In this document: piece after piece, positions 25,501-36,311 of the stretch | Layout of the letters: every line of letters begins with the position of its first letter | Position numbering within the stretch: the first letter of the stretch is position 1 | Assembly: GCF_000143535.2 (NCBI RefSeq) | Contig: NC_037325.1 | Span: 1,488,001 to 1,552,000 of the forward strand | Direction: 5' to 3' | Source: Botrytis cinerea B05.10 | Taxonomy: Eukaryota > Ascomycota > Leotiomycetes > Helotiales > Sclerotiniaceae | DNA length: 64,000 nucleotides | Translations under genes and position numbers: made by a program | The notes under the pieces: generated by a model | What the model saw: the letters and a program-made list of their open reading frames with translations, nothing else | Database searches by the model: none | What the model was told of the DNA's origin: nothing

Positions 25501-25850
25501 CATACTGTGGCCGCAAGTGGAGGCAGGGAAATATGAGAGTTATAACGGCGGTGTACCTACATTGCAGGCCTGAATTGAGAGATGATTGGCTGGCAGGTAG
25601 TGATGTAGATGCTGAAGTCGAGGAAGCATTGCCACTGGAACAAGCATTAAGAGCGCTGACGCATTGGTTCAATCTGAGAAGATATCCAGAAAGAATGGGT
25701 GCAGACACGAAGTTATTGCAAGAAGAACACGACTTTTTCACAAGAGAGTTGGACGGGATGGAGATTGGTATGGAGGAAATGGGGATGGGAAATGGAGAAG
25801 AGAGTATGGATGGTAGTATGTGGGGAGATGGAAGTAGCGGTTGGCAGTGA
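22526..25850 (+). CDS. ham-2: STRIPAK subunit HAM-2/PRO22 (STRIP1/2, yeast Far11 family)
   Basis: Scaffold of the striatin-interacting phosphatase and kinase complex at the nuclear envelope/ER, needed in Neurospora and Sordaria for hyphal fusion and sexual development. Seven exons: 22526-23274, 23325-23473, 23534-23622, 23674-24486, 24545-24851, 24901-25030, 25079-25850 (1002 aa). A Pro-rich N-terminus (residues 48-75) precedes the N1221 domain (about 90-420: KRLVTEFPKVDPTSYTFVY, EVDEWFSYNEAEFKRL, GLEPNIVHYLLSITGKLRWD). A low-complexity Pro/Gly linker is followed by the DUF3402 part (QYSIPHLQSLVIVLIKAMLA, ILKFEYFTQLLLDSNYLPL, FSWRNFFSSINFLRIMQKIC, VITAVYLHCRPELRDDWLAG). The C-terminus is Met/Gly/Glu-rich. 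Length and domain order match the family. Confidence 0.93.
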
Positions 25851-26149
25851 GGAATAACAGAGGATTTGTATGGATACCATGTTAACATGAGGTATTTGTA
25901 CATACAATGAATGCAATGAATGACGAGAGACGAATCCTCCCAGCCGCTTACTCGCATCCAATCGCAATCCAGTAAATAAATGATATCACTTCTTGCATAA
26001 CGAAATATATATATCTAAAACTAAACTAAACGGCTGCGCCCCTCGCGTTCATCTAGAAACCGGAGATACTATCCACGGCTACATCTGTTACAAATTAATC
26101 ATATAGACGGGTTTATTGCATTCATCGTAAGTATTACCGGATTCTTACA
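25851..26149. other. 3' flank of the STRIP gene
   Basis: AT-rich 3' region before the repeat cluster. A degenerate match to the repeat core (TTGCATTCATCGTAAG) sits near 26116. No gene. Confidence 0.35.
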
Positions 26150-28310
26150 TTTGTTGCATGTCGGTAATATATATTAATCAAAAGAGGTTGGCAGCTTATC
26201 ATTTTCATTACTTTTTCTGCCGTTTGTTTGGTCACCAGTCGTCTAATTGTCTTTGATTACTGGGAAGACGCTTACCGTATCTTGTATATTGAGGGGGTGT
26301 ATTTGATTATTTTTATATTGAAGCACCCCGCTTTTTCTCCACACAGGGATTATCACGAGGTTTAGGGTTTGACAATCATGCACTACATTCTTTCATGGGT
26401 GGGCTTGCGAAAGTGTAGGTGAGATTTTGTGTTGCTGGTGGGTAATGTGTTTTTTTTATATATATATGTATGTGTTATTGTTTTTTTATTGGGGGAACAA
26501 AGAGGGGGTTGCTAGAAGAGGGTAATATATTGTAAGATCTTAATATATTTTACTCTGTGGTGCTATGGAATTATTTCCTTTTCTGGTCAATGTCGATAGT
26601 GTTTATAGTGTAACTTGTTGGATCCAGTTTCACTCGCGATTCAAGATACTGGGAGCAAAGTTTTTGTTGCATGTCAGTAATATATTCTCTTGCAGTATAC
26701 TATGGAGTTGTTTCCTGTCTAGAACAGGTTTCTTGGTCTAGTTTGACCAGAGGCTGGGAGAGAAGGTTTTGTTGCACGTCGAAGTTTATTTTCCGGACTG
26801 GTAAGATATATCATTGGACGTAGAGGTAGTCGGTGACCGACATCATATGGAATTGTTGCGCGTCTGTAATATATATATTGCTGACTGGTTGTTCTGGAAA
26901 AGTTTCATCTTCTATCCACAGGTGCTGATCGACGATTTCGTGTGTCTTAGGATAGAATGGGGAATGAGACAGTAAGAAACGGTTTGTTGCACATCATGTA
27001 TATTGTCCGATATTATCAGGTCTTCTACTGATCCCAACACTGAGGTGATGAGAGTTTTGTTGCATGTCGGTAATATAAAGTTGTGTGCTAAGAGATAAAA
27101 ATGAAAGCTTCCCGCAGTTTGTTGCATATCAGTAATATATATTTTAGACCAAAGCTAATTCAATTCCAGTAAGATCTTCCATCTGCTGTTCTGTTGCATG
27201 TCGAAGATTTTTCTCCGATAAAATGGTACCAATTGCTGGCAATGATGCTTCATGTGCAAAGTTCTGTTGCTCGTCTGTAATATATTATAATTTGAAGATG
27301 TCTCATATTCCATGCTAGAATGAATGATTCACGTCAATCCTCAAGCTCTTTTTGCATGCCACAATATATCTTATGCAAAAAGATATGCAGCTTCCACTTG
27401 CTGCACATATCTCTACAATCCTTGATAGGATAATCATTTCTCCCTTAACAATAAGCATAACTTCACGTATAAAATTAGATGTGCAACAAAAGATACTTCT
27501 GTCCATGGTAGGGTGGGATCGGACCAGATCTTGACCATGACTAGTGATTGAAAATTTTGATTGTGCAAGGCTAATATCCTGTTAAACATCAAGTTTATTC
27601 TCCGAAGTTTGGCAGAAGGGATAGTTGACATTACTTCGACAAATACCCAAGTTCCTTCGCAGGGTGAATTCTCCTGCATGTCGATATTTACTTTCCGTTG
27701 CCTGACCTCATCATTCGAGATGGCAATGTAACACAGGGTGTCTGTTTAGGTTTGACGAAAGGAGGATGGAAATGTTCAATCGACCCGGAAGACTGATCCG
27801 GGACAGACACATTGTACGTACAGTTTAACTAGATCCACAAACACGTTGAACTTTTGGATCTGGTATTCATTTTTCAAGACTTCATATCCATCTTATCTTT
27901 TCAGCGAAAGATCAGACGCTCGAAAGTTTTGTTGCATATCTGTTAAACTCTCCGAAGAGTGCTGAGACTTGAGATACGGGACGACTTGTCCACTCTGACA
28001 ATCGGATGAAACTATACTTCAGCATTCCATGACGTAACAAGATATCCTAACCCAGACTGTAAGATGCTTTAGTTTTGTTGCACGTCTTCACTTAATGTGA
28101 GACCAGGAGTGTGGAACTCCTGAGCACTTGTGTTTTTTCAATGTGGAAGAGGCACTACATGACCCACCATGATCAGGCCCACTCATTGTACCACCAGTCA
28201 TTGAATGAGACCTTTGGAGTATATAAGTCCGAACTTCAAGGCTTTGGACCACTAATAAACAGGACACTTCATCCCAAGATTCTTTTGTTGCATGTCTAAT
28301 TCTCCGAGTC
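26150..28310 (+). repeat. Cluster of about 15 copies of a degenerate short repeat, core TTTTGTTGCAYRTC
   Basis: The core occurs in plus orientation starting near 26150, 26662, 26767, 26852, 26983, 27055, 27118, 27191, 27264, 27673 (partial), 27927, 28073 and 28283; one copy near 27478 is inverted; weak copies are near 26423 and 27580. From 26983 to 27264 the spacing is 72, 63, 73 and 73 bp, elsewhere 85-510 bp. Two tails follow the core: one reads nGTAATATAT (26150, 26662, 26852, 27055, 27118, 27264), the other reads about 10 nt of T/A and then TCTCCG or TTTCCG (26767, 27191, 27580, 27673, 27927, 28283). Sequence between cores is unrelated. No protein-coding frame is supported over these 2.2 kb. 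Nature unknown: decayed minisatellite, remnant of a mobile element, or protein/RNA binding sites. Confidence 0.75.
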
Positions 28311-29145
28311 CAGTATTAACACAGACGGCAGTCCATCCTGCAATCCAGGGTTTGGGAACTTGCGAGCGCTATGTTTCGTCTCGCTCTTATATACCTGATA
28401 CGTCATTAATGACATTCCAGGCACGGATGTATTGCCATGTGCGTACTCATGTCAATGCAAAGCGGACACTTGTGAATTTTGAGTCCCCAAAATTCGGCGC
28501 TGCCTTGTGTTAGGTCGATGTCAAAGCCCACGGCCCATTCCGATACCCGACTAGGTCCATTCCATTTTTTTCTTCTTAGAAAATGCCGTTGATATCACAG
28601 TCGAGCTGTATCCTTGAACAGTCACTGTTCTGCCAAAGCAAACAGCTAGGCATTGAAACTTAGGCGATAATGCTTTTCATATTCAGTTAGCTTATCATCC
28701 AATCCGAAAGGCGAAGGAAGTATTTCGGAGCTCGCTCTAGATTTTTACCTCATGACAACACGTCTAACCGTTTTAGTTTCATCCACAAATTGATGTTTAA
28801 GGTTCTTTAACCGTCGTTTCATGTCAACTCTCAGTAAGTCTAAAAGTTAAAAGTAGTTCATCACAAGTTGAAACTTGACGACGAAAGGTAACGTTCATGC
28901 ATTTGCATGGTCTGTGTAACGTTCTAGACCAAAACCCCTGGCGATCCATATTTTATATGAAGATCTGGGACAGGCCAACCCAAGTTGAGAAAAGATCAAT
29001 ATAAACGAAACGACGTGGGGGGAGCAGTTTGCAAAGGTTTGAGGTAAAGATTTTCATGACAATGAACATGTGAGTTAGATTGAGAAACTTCTCTGTCTTT
29101 TTGGTCATTCAGAAGAGCCTAATTTTTTATATCGAGAACAGATCT

Positions 29146-29409
29146 TCATAAGAAATTATTGCGATCAGACGTGATTTGCAGATCAGAGACCGGGCTAGCA
29201 ATAGCATCAAAGATTGGTCCGTGATCATTCAACGTATGGTCTGCATTGAAGATGCTCCCGTATACAAGATTTAAATAGAACATATCACATATTGTTGAAA
29301 TAGCCTGGAGGATGAGCATACTCAACCATATCTTAACTCTGGTGGAGCTTGGAATAAAGATGGCTGGTTTTGTTAATATGTTTGACGACCTCGAGGCCCA
29401 CATTTTCAT
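29146..29409 (-). pseudogene. Possible remnant of a membrane protein gene, unknown family
   Basis: An ATG-started frame of 87 codons with one hydrophobic segment (IWLSMLILQAISTICDMFYL). The same frame stays open upstream to about 29590 (text such as TTYYISNPRGQCS and HPWKENTFWLIL) and then meets a TGA. That is longer than expected by chance in such AT-rich DNA, but I recognise no family and find no convincing exon to complete it. Confidence 0.2.
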
Positions 29410-30600
29410 TTCAGCGATTTCTTCGGTCGATAAGATTAGCCAGAATGTGTTTTCTTTCCATGGATGAGATGAACCGCTCTCCCGAAAGTATGATGTAGAT
29501 GATGGTGCAGTATTGTACGGAGTGACTTTCTGACGGGAACATTGTCCTCGTGGATTTGATATGTAATATGTGGTTTCATCTAGATTGGCTCAGCCACAAT
29601 CTCTGGACACGCGTTATCTTTCAGCCGACGAAGATCAAATCTATCCAAACGGAACGAGTTCTAGTTTTCCCATGCACCCGCACAGTTCTTATAGACAATC
29701 ACTCTCAATTGATGTTGTGTAGACATTTTGGAGGCGGGTAAGAAAATGGATGGAGATCTTAAGGCCTGTCGCAGTCTCTTCTCCCCTCTATACTTGCTTT
29801 CTCTTCAAAGGGCAAGATTCCAGGTGAGAACAAAAATAATAGAAAAAGAACAAAATCCCGGATTGACTTGGAAGAGGTGATGGATGTTGAGTGTCTTCGG
29901 ACAAGCAATTACAAGGAAATCTTAAGGAGAAACTTCGGAGGGGTGATGTTATTCCAACCTTGGTTTAATCTTAGTGAGTTTAGAGCAAAAGTGGTAAGCC
30001 GGATCATGTGATGAGGATCAAAACTTGATAGAATCACACCTCGATAATTACTAGATATGATCGAATCAATGATCAATGCCATTCTTTCTAAACAAATTAT
30101 TATCATCTTTCATCTATTCGACTTTCCAATCGGCTTGAAATGCAACAGAAATGTAATACTGTCATTAAGAGCGACAACAGGAATTCAGAAAAGTTCCTTA
30201 TTCAGCTCTTCGTCCCTGTCCGGCTTGTTTTTGTTACTGGTTTATCTAATTGCTACTACAGCTCTTCCACGTACAGTCTTGAAGATAGCAATATCTGCTG
30301 CAAAGTCTTTTTCCGATCCAATTCTGTAATTATGCTTCAACCAGAGTTAACTCCAAATGCACAAGGAGCTTGATCTAAATCAATATACTCGGGCTTGGGC
30401 GACAAAGCATAAGCTAATTTCTCTGCCAGAGCTGCAACGACCCCGGCTGTCTAATACTCCACTTATTCCAACTGTCAACACAGGTCGGCAGAGTCGATAT
30501 TCTCTGCGGTACCGGCACCATGTGACCTGTCCCGTATACTATTAAGGTAAAGGATAATGACTGTGGCATGGATTTAACAAGCTCAAGAGCGGAATCAACC

Positions 30601-30636
30601 CTAGCAGGTGCCGAGATACCGATCCTTACCTGCTAG
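30601..30636. repeat. Perfect 9-bp inverted repeat
   Basis: CTAGCAGGT, an 18-nt spacer, then ACCTGCTAG. No gene lies near it. It may be chance. Confidence 0.3.
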
Positions 30637-32426
30637 TCAACAGCGAGCGGGACTACAAGGCCATGGTAGCATATGTGTAATCTGAGAAAGCTGTGCCTCG
30701 TGTGCCTTGCCCAGTCTGTTAGAGTATTGAGAGTGCTGGGCTTGAATTTCTTCATGATCTTATCATGTCGACTAGCGAGAATGAGACTAATACCATACTA
30801 CCAGCCTTGCGGAATGTTGTATCCCCGCGAACCTCAAGTTAAAGGTCGATTCATAAGCTTATAGTTTGTTATCCTTGTTCGGCATTTTATTTCGGCAGTC
30901 TCGAACAAACGCCAAAACCACAGCAGCAAGTTCCTGACGAAAAAGGGGAATCAAATAAGTTTTTCAAAGAGTCAGATCTTTACGATCCTCGAAACCCACT
31001 CAAAGATAGCATGTACCGTCCAGAGGCTTAGGAAATGATTCCTGGTCGAGAAGACCACGTCGTTTAAGTTGCCAGTCCGGGGTTCAAAACCTCGGAAACA
31101 GAACTGATAGCCGATAGGCAGATTCTTGAGATCATTCATTCTGATCGAGCTGTGGAACTTCGGGATTGGGGGGTAGCTACGACTTCTCGGAGACAGGTTC
31201 GAAGTGTATAGTAGGCACTTCAGCTATCTCAGTAAACTTCGGCTTTTGCTATCTTCTTTAGTCACATCCTGTGGAGTATTGACTCCAAATATAATGGATG
31301 TAGAAGGCTTGCTCAGCTTGTCCATGCACTCTCTATCACTTTATGCCACGTATTCATTAAATCATATGAAATAAACACCGTTTTCATTCTCCAGATATTT
31401 TTGGTTTCAATCCTACAATCATTTCAAGATAATGATGTGTGATGAGATGTTGGTGGATCTGGGGCGTTTTTCTTTTTGAGATAGGTCTTAAGATAGCATG
31501 ATGAGCATAAAGAAGACTCTGATTAACGTGATGTGATTTGCATGAACTCCATTCAATATGTTCTTCAGCAAATGTTTGTTTCTTCAGTAACTGGGTTGTG
31601 TTGCGTTACTGTGTATCTACGAGCTCACTACCCCACATTGGGGCCAGAAACTTGCCCGGGCCAAGAAGCCAAAATTGTCCCCCGCGGCTGCGTTCTGCAC
31701 GAAGGAAATTATCACGCGCTTCCCAACAATATTACTTAAGAAGATTTTGCAAGAGAAACATAGCGAGCCAGTATTTTGAGTGCATCACCATCTCAGATCA
31801 GGGTCGTTACTAAATTCGCAGGGGTCATCGCTTATCAGATAATTATGCCCGTCCATTTCTCCATCCGGACAAAGACTGGCTTTTATTAGGCATTTTGACT
31901 GATTAGACGCGTCTATATTGTTGGCAAAACTGCCCAAACTTCAGCCACTGTTGTCCTCAATGAAAAAGGTGGATGCGTTGCTGTCGCCACTTAATGAGGA
32001 CAACTTGATGAGATATCTCTATAGGCTCATGGATAGCAGATCTTTTCCCGTTTTGCTTGTCAGCGAAATCACCCTGCAGCTACCAATCACAGGCCGTTTC
32101 GCGTCAGATACGGGCGGCTAAGCCTCCCCAAATCGGTTCGATGCAACTCTCTGAAACGATCAACTTTTTTGCATGTCCAATTGTTCTATGAAAATGGCCT
32201 CCAAGCAGTGTGCCGGTTTCGTTGTTTTATTCTCCCTGCAAATTTGGCGGGTAAATTTGCTACACCTGCATTGCAGGAGCGGGGTCGTGATCTGAAGTTA
32301 CATTTCGCTCTATTTAATGCTGCGTTTATCTTCAACCCCCACGCTAAATCGTGTTACATTATGAGTGTCTTGCCCTTCAATCATCTTCTTCTCTGAGTAC
32401 CGAGTAAATTTCTCTTGCCGCTCATT

Positions 32427-34309
32427 ATGTTTTCGCTACATAACCGGGAATTGTCCCCACGAGCGGAATTTACGGACGTCAGCATCCAAAGCACGGATGG
32501 ATTGCTGCCAGGTCCAAAATCGAAAACCCCTGAAATATCCTATAGAACTAGCCTAGGAACTCGCTATGTCGGTTTCCTTGGTTTGATTAGTACAACAATC
32601 TTCAGCAGTCTCCTTCTAGTAGCAGATAAACGAAATGCATCGCTATCTGGCGGTGTCGTCTACGACTTGATCGTTGAAAATCGTGCCTCCGTCCAGATTG
32701 TTGTTCAAATCATCGCAGCTGCACTCGGACTTGTTCAGGTAACGGCGATATGTCGACTTTTCAACTATGCTACTCGAATACGATTGAAACAACGAGCGAT
32801 TTCACTCAGTCTGCTGAACTTCTGGAACGGAGTCAGTCTAGCTTCGATGCGATGGGACTTGCGTTGGATGCATGTTCTGCTTCTTCTGATGTTCACCCTC
32901 ATTTGTGCAATTCCTTCTGCATTATGGGCTGGTGCAATTACGCCTATCGACGCGTCTAAATCTTTTCCAACGACTGTCATCATCCCCCAGTACTCAAACA
33001 TGACTTCAGTCAAAGAGTGGCCTTCCGAGATTGATGCGGATGGTCCTCAATTCAGAACCGAGAAAGGCTATTTCACTTATTCTCCTGCCATGCATTACCT
33101 TGGACTTCTTTCACAATCTCTATCTACCGCTACAACTATGGACGGTTCGCCACGCCAGCATGCAAAGTTCGATAACTCGAAATACCTGTACGTTGGTCGG
33201 TCATACGGAATAGGCGCATCAGTAGGCCTTGTCGATGATGAAATCTTGGGCGATACCATTGCCACGGGGTATACATACCAGGAGGTAGGGTACGCAGCTA
33301 TGACTAAGTGTATCTACAATCAAACCTCTGATTTCACCTTGGTTCACAATGGATTACAGTTGTTTGCAGCTAGGGGACGACTGCCCGACTCTGGTACCAA
33401 CACTACAGGAGAATATTCTGTCTACCTTGGACATTCAACTAATTCTCTCGTTGCCATTGGGGTTGCTGCCGCAAATACAGGTTACAACCCAAGGTACCTT
33501 GCCATTGCGGCTGGAAGTGATTATGATTATCTGAACACGACTCAATGCAGGACTGAGTTTATTCCATCACTTTTCAACGTGTCTGTCGCGCTCGCAGGCA
33601 GAAACATTACCGTCACACGAGCGAACGTGTCGACAGAAGACATTGAACCTAGTGGTAATCTTACGCATGTAGTGGAAAGACAGTTTGAGTTGGCTTCTAA
33701 TGATTTGACTGGTATTTATCAGGTATGTCACATGCTTTTCATGTGAATGTTTGACGTAGATCTAACTTTCTATAGAGCGTCATTGGATCAGCACTGAATT
33801 TCAGCATCGCTGATTATCAATCCTACGTAGACAGCCCTTCCTTCAACGATATCAGGCCCACCGATGAAGAGATAAGTTTGACTGGAATCGAGAATTCTGT
33901 CACAGCAATGATGGATGATCTTCTAGTCGCATACGCGAGCGCACAATTGATGATCGCGAACGATACTAAGACCGTAAATGCTACAGTCACCTACGCCGCA
34001 GTTCGCCTCGGTCAGCCTATTTATGTATACTCGGTTTTCATGGTTAATCTTGCAATCATACTTATAGTTACACTGGAAGCCGTCCGGACTCGGAGCTGGA
34101 CGCTTCTTACACCATTTGATTATAATGATTTGAGCTCGCTTGCAACTGCTAGCTCTAGAGGTGGATATCATTTGGCTAATGCTCTTACGGCTGTTGCCCG
34201 AAAGGTGGAGAATGTTGACACGGATTTGATATTACGACAGACGAGTACTGGATTTACTTTAGGGTTGGCGTCGGTAGAAACAGAGGAGAAATTTCACGGT
34301 TGGATATGA
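32427..34309 (+). CDS. Fungal polytopic membrane protein with large extracytoplasmic domain, function unknown
   Basis: Two exons: 32427-33722 and 33776-34309 (609 aa, intron 53 bp). The first in-frame ATG is at 32427. Three hydrophobic helices lie in the N-terminal third (about residues 41-62 YVGFLGLISTTIFSSLLLVA, 86-106 VQIVVQIIAAALGLVQVTA, 143-167 HVLLLLMFTLICAIPSAL) and one near the C-terminus (about 515-537 YSVFMVNLAIILIVTLEAV). Between helices 3 and 4 is a loop of roughly 350 residues with many N-glycosylation sequons (NMTS, NQTS, NTTG, NVSV, NITV, NVST, NLTH, NATV), so it is probably outside the cell or in the lumen. This layout recurs in hypothetical membrane proteins of filamentous ascomycetes, but I cannot name a function. 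A stem-loop follows the stop codon by 25 bp. Confidence 0.8.
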
Positions 34310-34333
34310 TTGTTTCAATAGAAAATTGTTGTG

Positions 34334-34359
34334 CCACCAGACATAAATTTCTCTGGTGG
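34334..34359 (+). other. Stem-loop in the presumed 3' UTR of the membrane-protein gene
   Basis: CCACCAGA, a 10-nt loop, then TCTGGTGG: a perfect 8-bp stem beginning 25 bp after the stop codon at 34309. It could affect 3'-end formation or mRNA stability; effect not shown by sequence alone. Confidence 0.4.
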
Positions 34360-34562
34360 TTTCTGTATTTTTAATTCAAAAAGTTAATTAACGTTTAATT
34401 TCAACAAGTCTTGGAAAGATTTCGCAAAGTTGTGTTTGATACATCAGATTTTCGTGTTTTCCAAATTGCATTCATCTAGAACATTCACAAATTCAAATAA
34501 GAACAAATAGTCAAGTTACATGTATCAAAAAATGAGTTGTATCATACTCCCGATATGAAGAG

Positions 34563-34600
34563 CGCAGATTGAGACTCTCACTCGAGAGGGGAAATCTGCG
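34563..34600. repeat. Imperfect hairpin of 38 nt
   Basis: Outer arms CGCAGATT and AATCTGCG pair perfectly; after a symmetric 4-nt internal loop, CTCTC and GAGAG pair around a 4-nt loop. No gene overlaps it. Confidence 0.4.
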
Positions 34601-35153
34601 AAGAGACTATTACTTTGATTATGAGCTAAATATTTAAATAGACCTTGAGATACCCTTTAGCAGGAACCAGTTGCTAGCAGCATGGGAATCACTGCTGTAG
34701 TGCAAGTCATCAAGCCTCTACTGCATCTCATATACCCATAGTATCAAGGGTCAGATTAAAGAAAGATTACCGGAGTTATGAGAAGGTCATTTCAAATAGC
34801 AAAAACTGTAGAAAAAATCTAGAAATTAAACTAAAAAATGGAAATCTGTTAATGAAAATGAGCGAAGAAATTACAGGTAGACTGTTCAGTGGATGGGAAA
34901 AGTAATTTCATCGATAAGAATTAGTTCAATAGTTTATGAGCCAGATTTATGTGCAAGTTCTGACTCGGAGGAAACCTGAAGTGTTGGTCATGCCGTGCCT
35001 TGAGGATTTTGTGCCCGGTATCTCCACCCCAAAGCTGTGGTGCCGTTTCTGACAGATAATGAGACCAGAGAGATATTCCAGGTATTATTGATCGAGTGGC
35101 TCTTGAGGGTTGGAAGATTCTCGCGCGTTAATTCTGAAATCTAACGACGCCTC

Positions 35154-36311
35154 TCAAAATTGAACCAAGTAGGATTGCCGATTTATGTTCAGATCCGCGA
35201 GAATTTCCTTGACTGTTACATCTATTGTGCATTCAAAACGTTCCGCAAGAGAACTAAATATCTCAAGTTGGTTGTTTGTAAGAGGCGGCTCTCTTATTAT
35301 ACGTCCCACGTCAAGTAAGAGATCTGGCAATGGCTTAGTATAGTCGGGTATGAGCACTACCTCACCATTTTACCAGTCGACTGAAATTTCAAGCAAAGCA
35401 TAAATCATATCATGGGCATTTGAAGATACAAGTCCACTCCTTAAAACAGTCGTTATTCACTGACGCAGTCTATTGACTGCGGGGAACATGTCTCTCCCTA
35501 TTGTGTGCGCAGTCATGGCACTGTTATACATGACGCTACAGTACAGGCGACTCATTTCAGCATGAATGCCCATATTTTAAAGAAGCCCGATGGATATTTG
35601 AAAGTCTCTAACAGTGATACATTTGTCGCCACAATACACTTAGTAGCTCTTTGCCAGATGTAGCTTCTGTAAAATCCAGATACGCGACCAGTATGAACGC
35701 TGAAATAGGGCGACTAGAGCCTTCCGATCCTCATGATTAAGACTATCGAATACCTTAACAAGCTCAATATGATTGGGGAACTCTTGGTAGGTCATTTTAT
35801 CAGCCGTTTCAAGAACGGTTTGAGCAGCCATCTCTTTAAGGACCCTACATGTAGTGTCGCTGTTCTCTGCCGCATTGCCTAACAATACAATGGCAACTAA
35901 AACACCGCTATAGATCTGTCCCATAATCTCAATTTGAGCATTTCTCTCTTTAATATCAGATTGGTTGATACTCAAAGCACCGATCCATATGTGCCGCTCA
36001 GCCTCAGAGAGCCTGATCTGCACCAAGACATCATGCAAGTTCTTTCGAACGATGACATCTTTATCGTTCACACCAATCGTCGGACTATCATCACTTTCAT
36101 TTTTCCGCTCATAGGATCATGCCTCGTAGTCCATTGCACCTAGCTTGGTATACATCAAGTGGCATCTGATGAGATCATCCCTAGAGCCAGGATGTATCAT
36201 GACTAAACGAATCGCAGTTTTAGAGACGAGAGGTCTGTATCTCAACTTCGTTTCAGGATGTGATGCATCCATGGTTGATTGGAAAGCGGATGCAAGAGAA
36301 TGTTGTGTCAT
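35154..36311 (-). pseudogene. HET (heterokaryon incompatibility) domain pseudogene
   Basis: A single minus-strand frame of 386 codons keeps HET-domain text from end to end: LRYRPLVSKTAIRLVMIHPG, CHLMYTKL...YEA*SY (usual YEALSY), RKNLHDVLVQIRLSEAERHI, WIGALSINQSDIKERNAQ (usual W.DALCINQ.D..ERN.Q), IEIMGQIYSGV, RSYWSRIWILQKLHLAKS, then HDMIYALLEIS and IPDYTKPLPDLLLDVGRI, the usual downstream 'DkiYALLGL...pDYtk' segment. The frame has five internal stops: TGA at 36117, TAA at 35640, TAA at 35577, TGA at 35457 and TAA at 35370, and no frameshift. The stop at 36117 falls inside a conserved motif, so an intron cannot easily remove it. HET proteins trigger cell death after fusion of unlike hyphae; this copy cannot make the full protein. 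Confidence 0.82.

Larger units (their letters stand above)
28311..32426. other. Gene-poor tract
   Basis: About 4 kb with no confident gene. It holds one open frame with hydrophobic segments (see 29146-29409), a perfect 9-bp inverted repeat at 30601-30636 and one isolated match to the repeat core (TTTTTTGCATGTCC, about 32166-32178). Stop codons are frequent in all other frames. Confidence 0.45.
34310..35153. other. Intergenic, with two hairpin sequences
   Basis: No gene is seen. The stretch holds an 8-bp stem-loop at 34334-34359 and a longer imperfect hairpin at 34563-34600, listed separately. Confidence 0.45.

Noticed and set aside
26850..26880. Puf-type RNA site (TGTAATATA) in some copies of the repeat
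   Set aside because: Only the copies reading CTGTAATATA match UGUANNAUA; most copies read CAGTAA or CGGTAA, so it is not the shared feature.
31035..31090. tRNA-like T-arm (CGGGGTTCAAAACCTCG)
   Set aside because: Only the T-arm fits. I could not form an acceptor stem, D-arm or anticodon arm around it.
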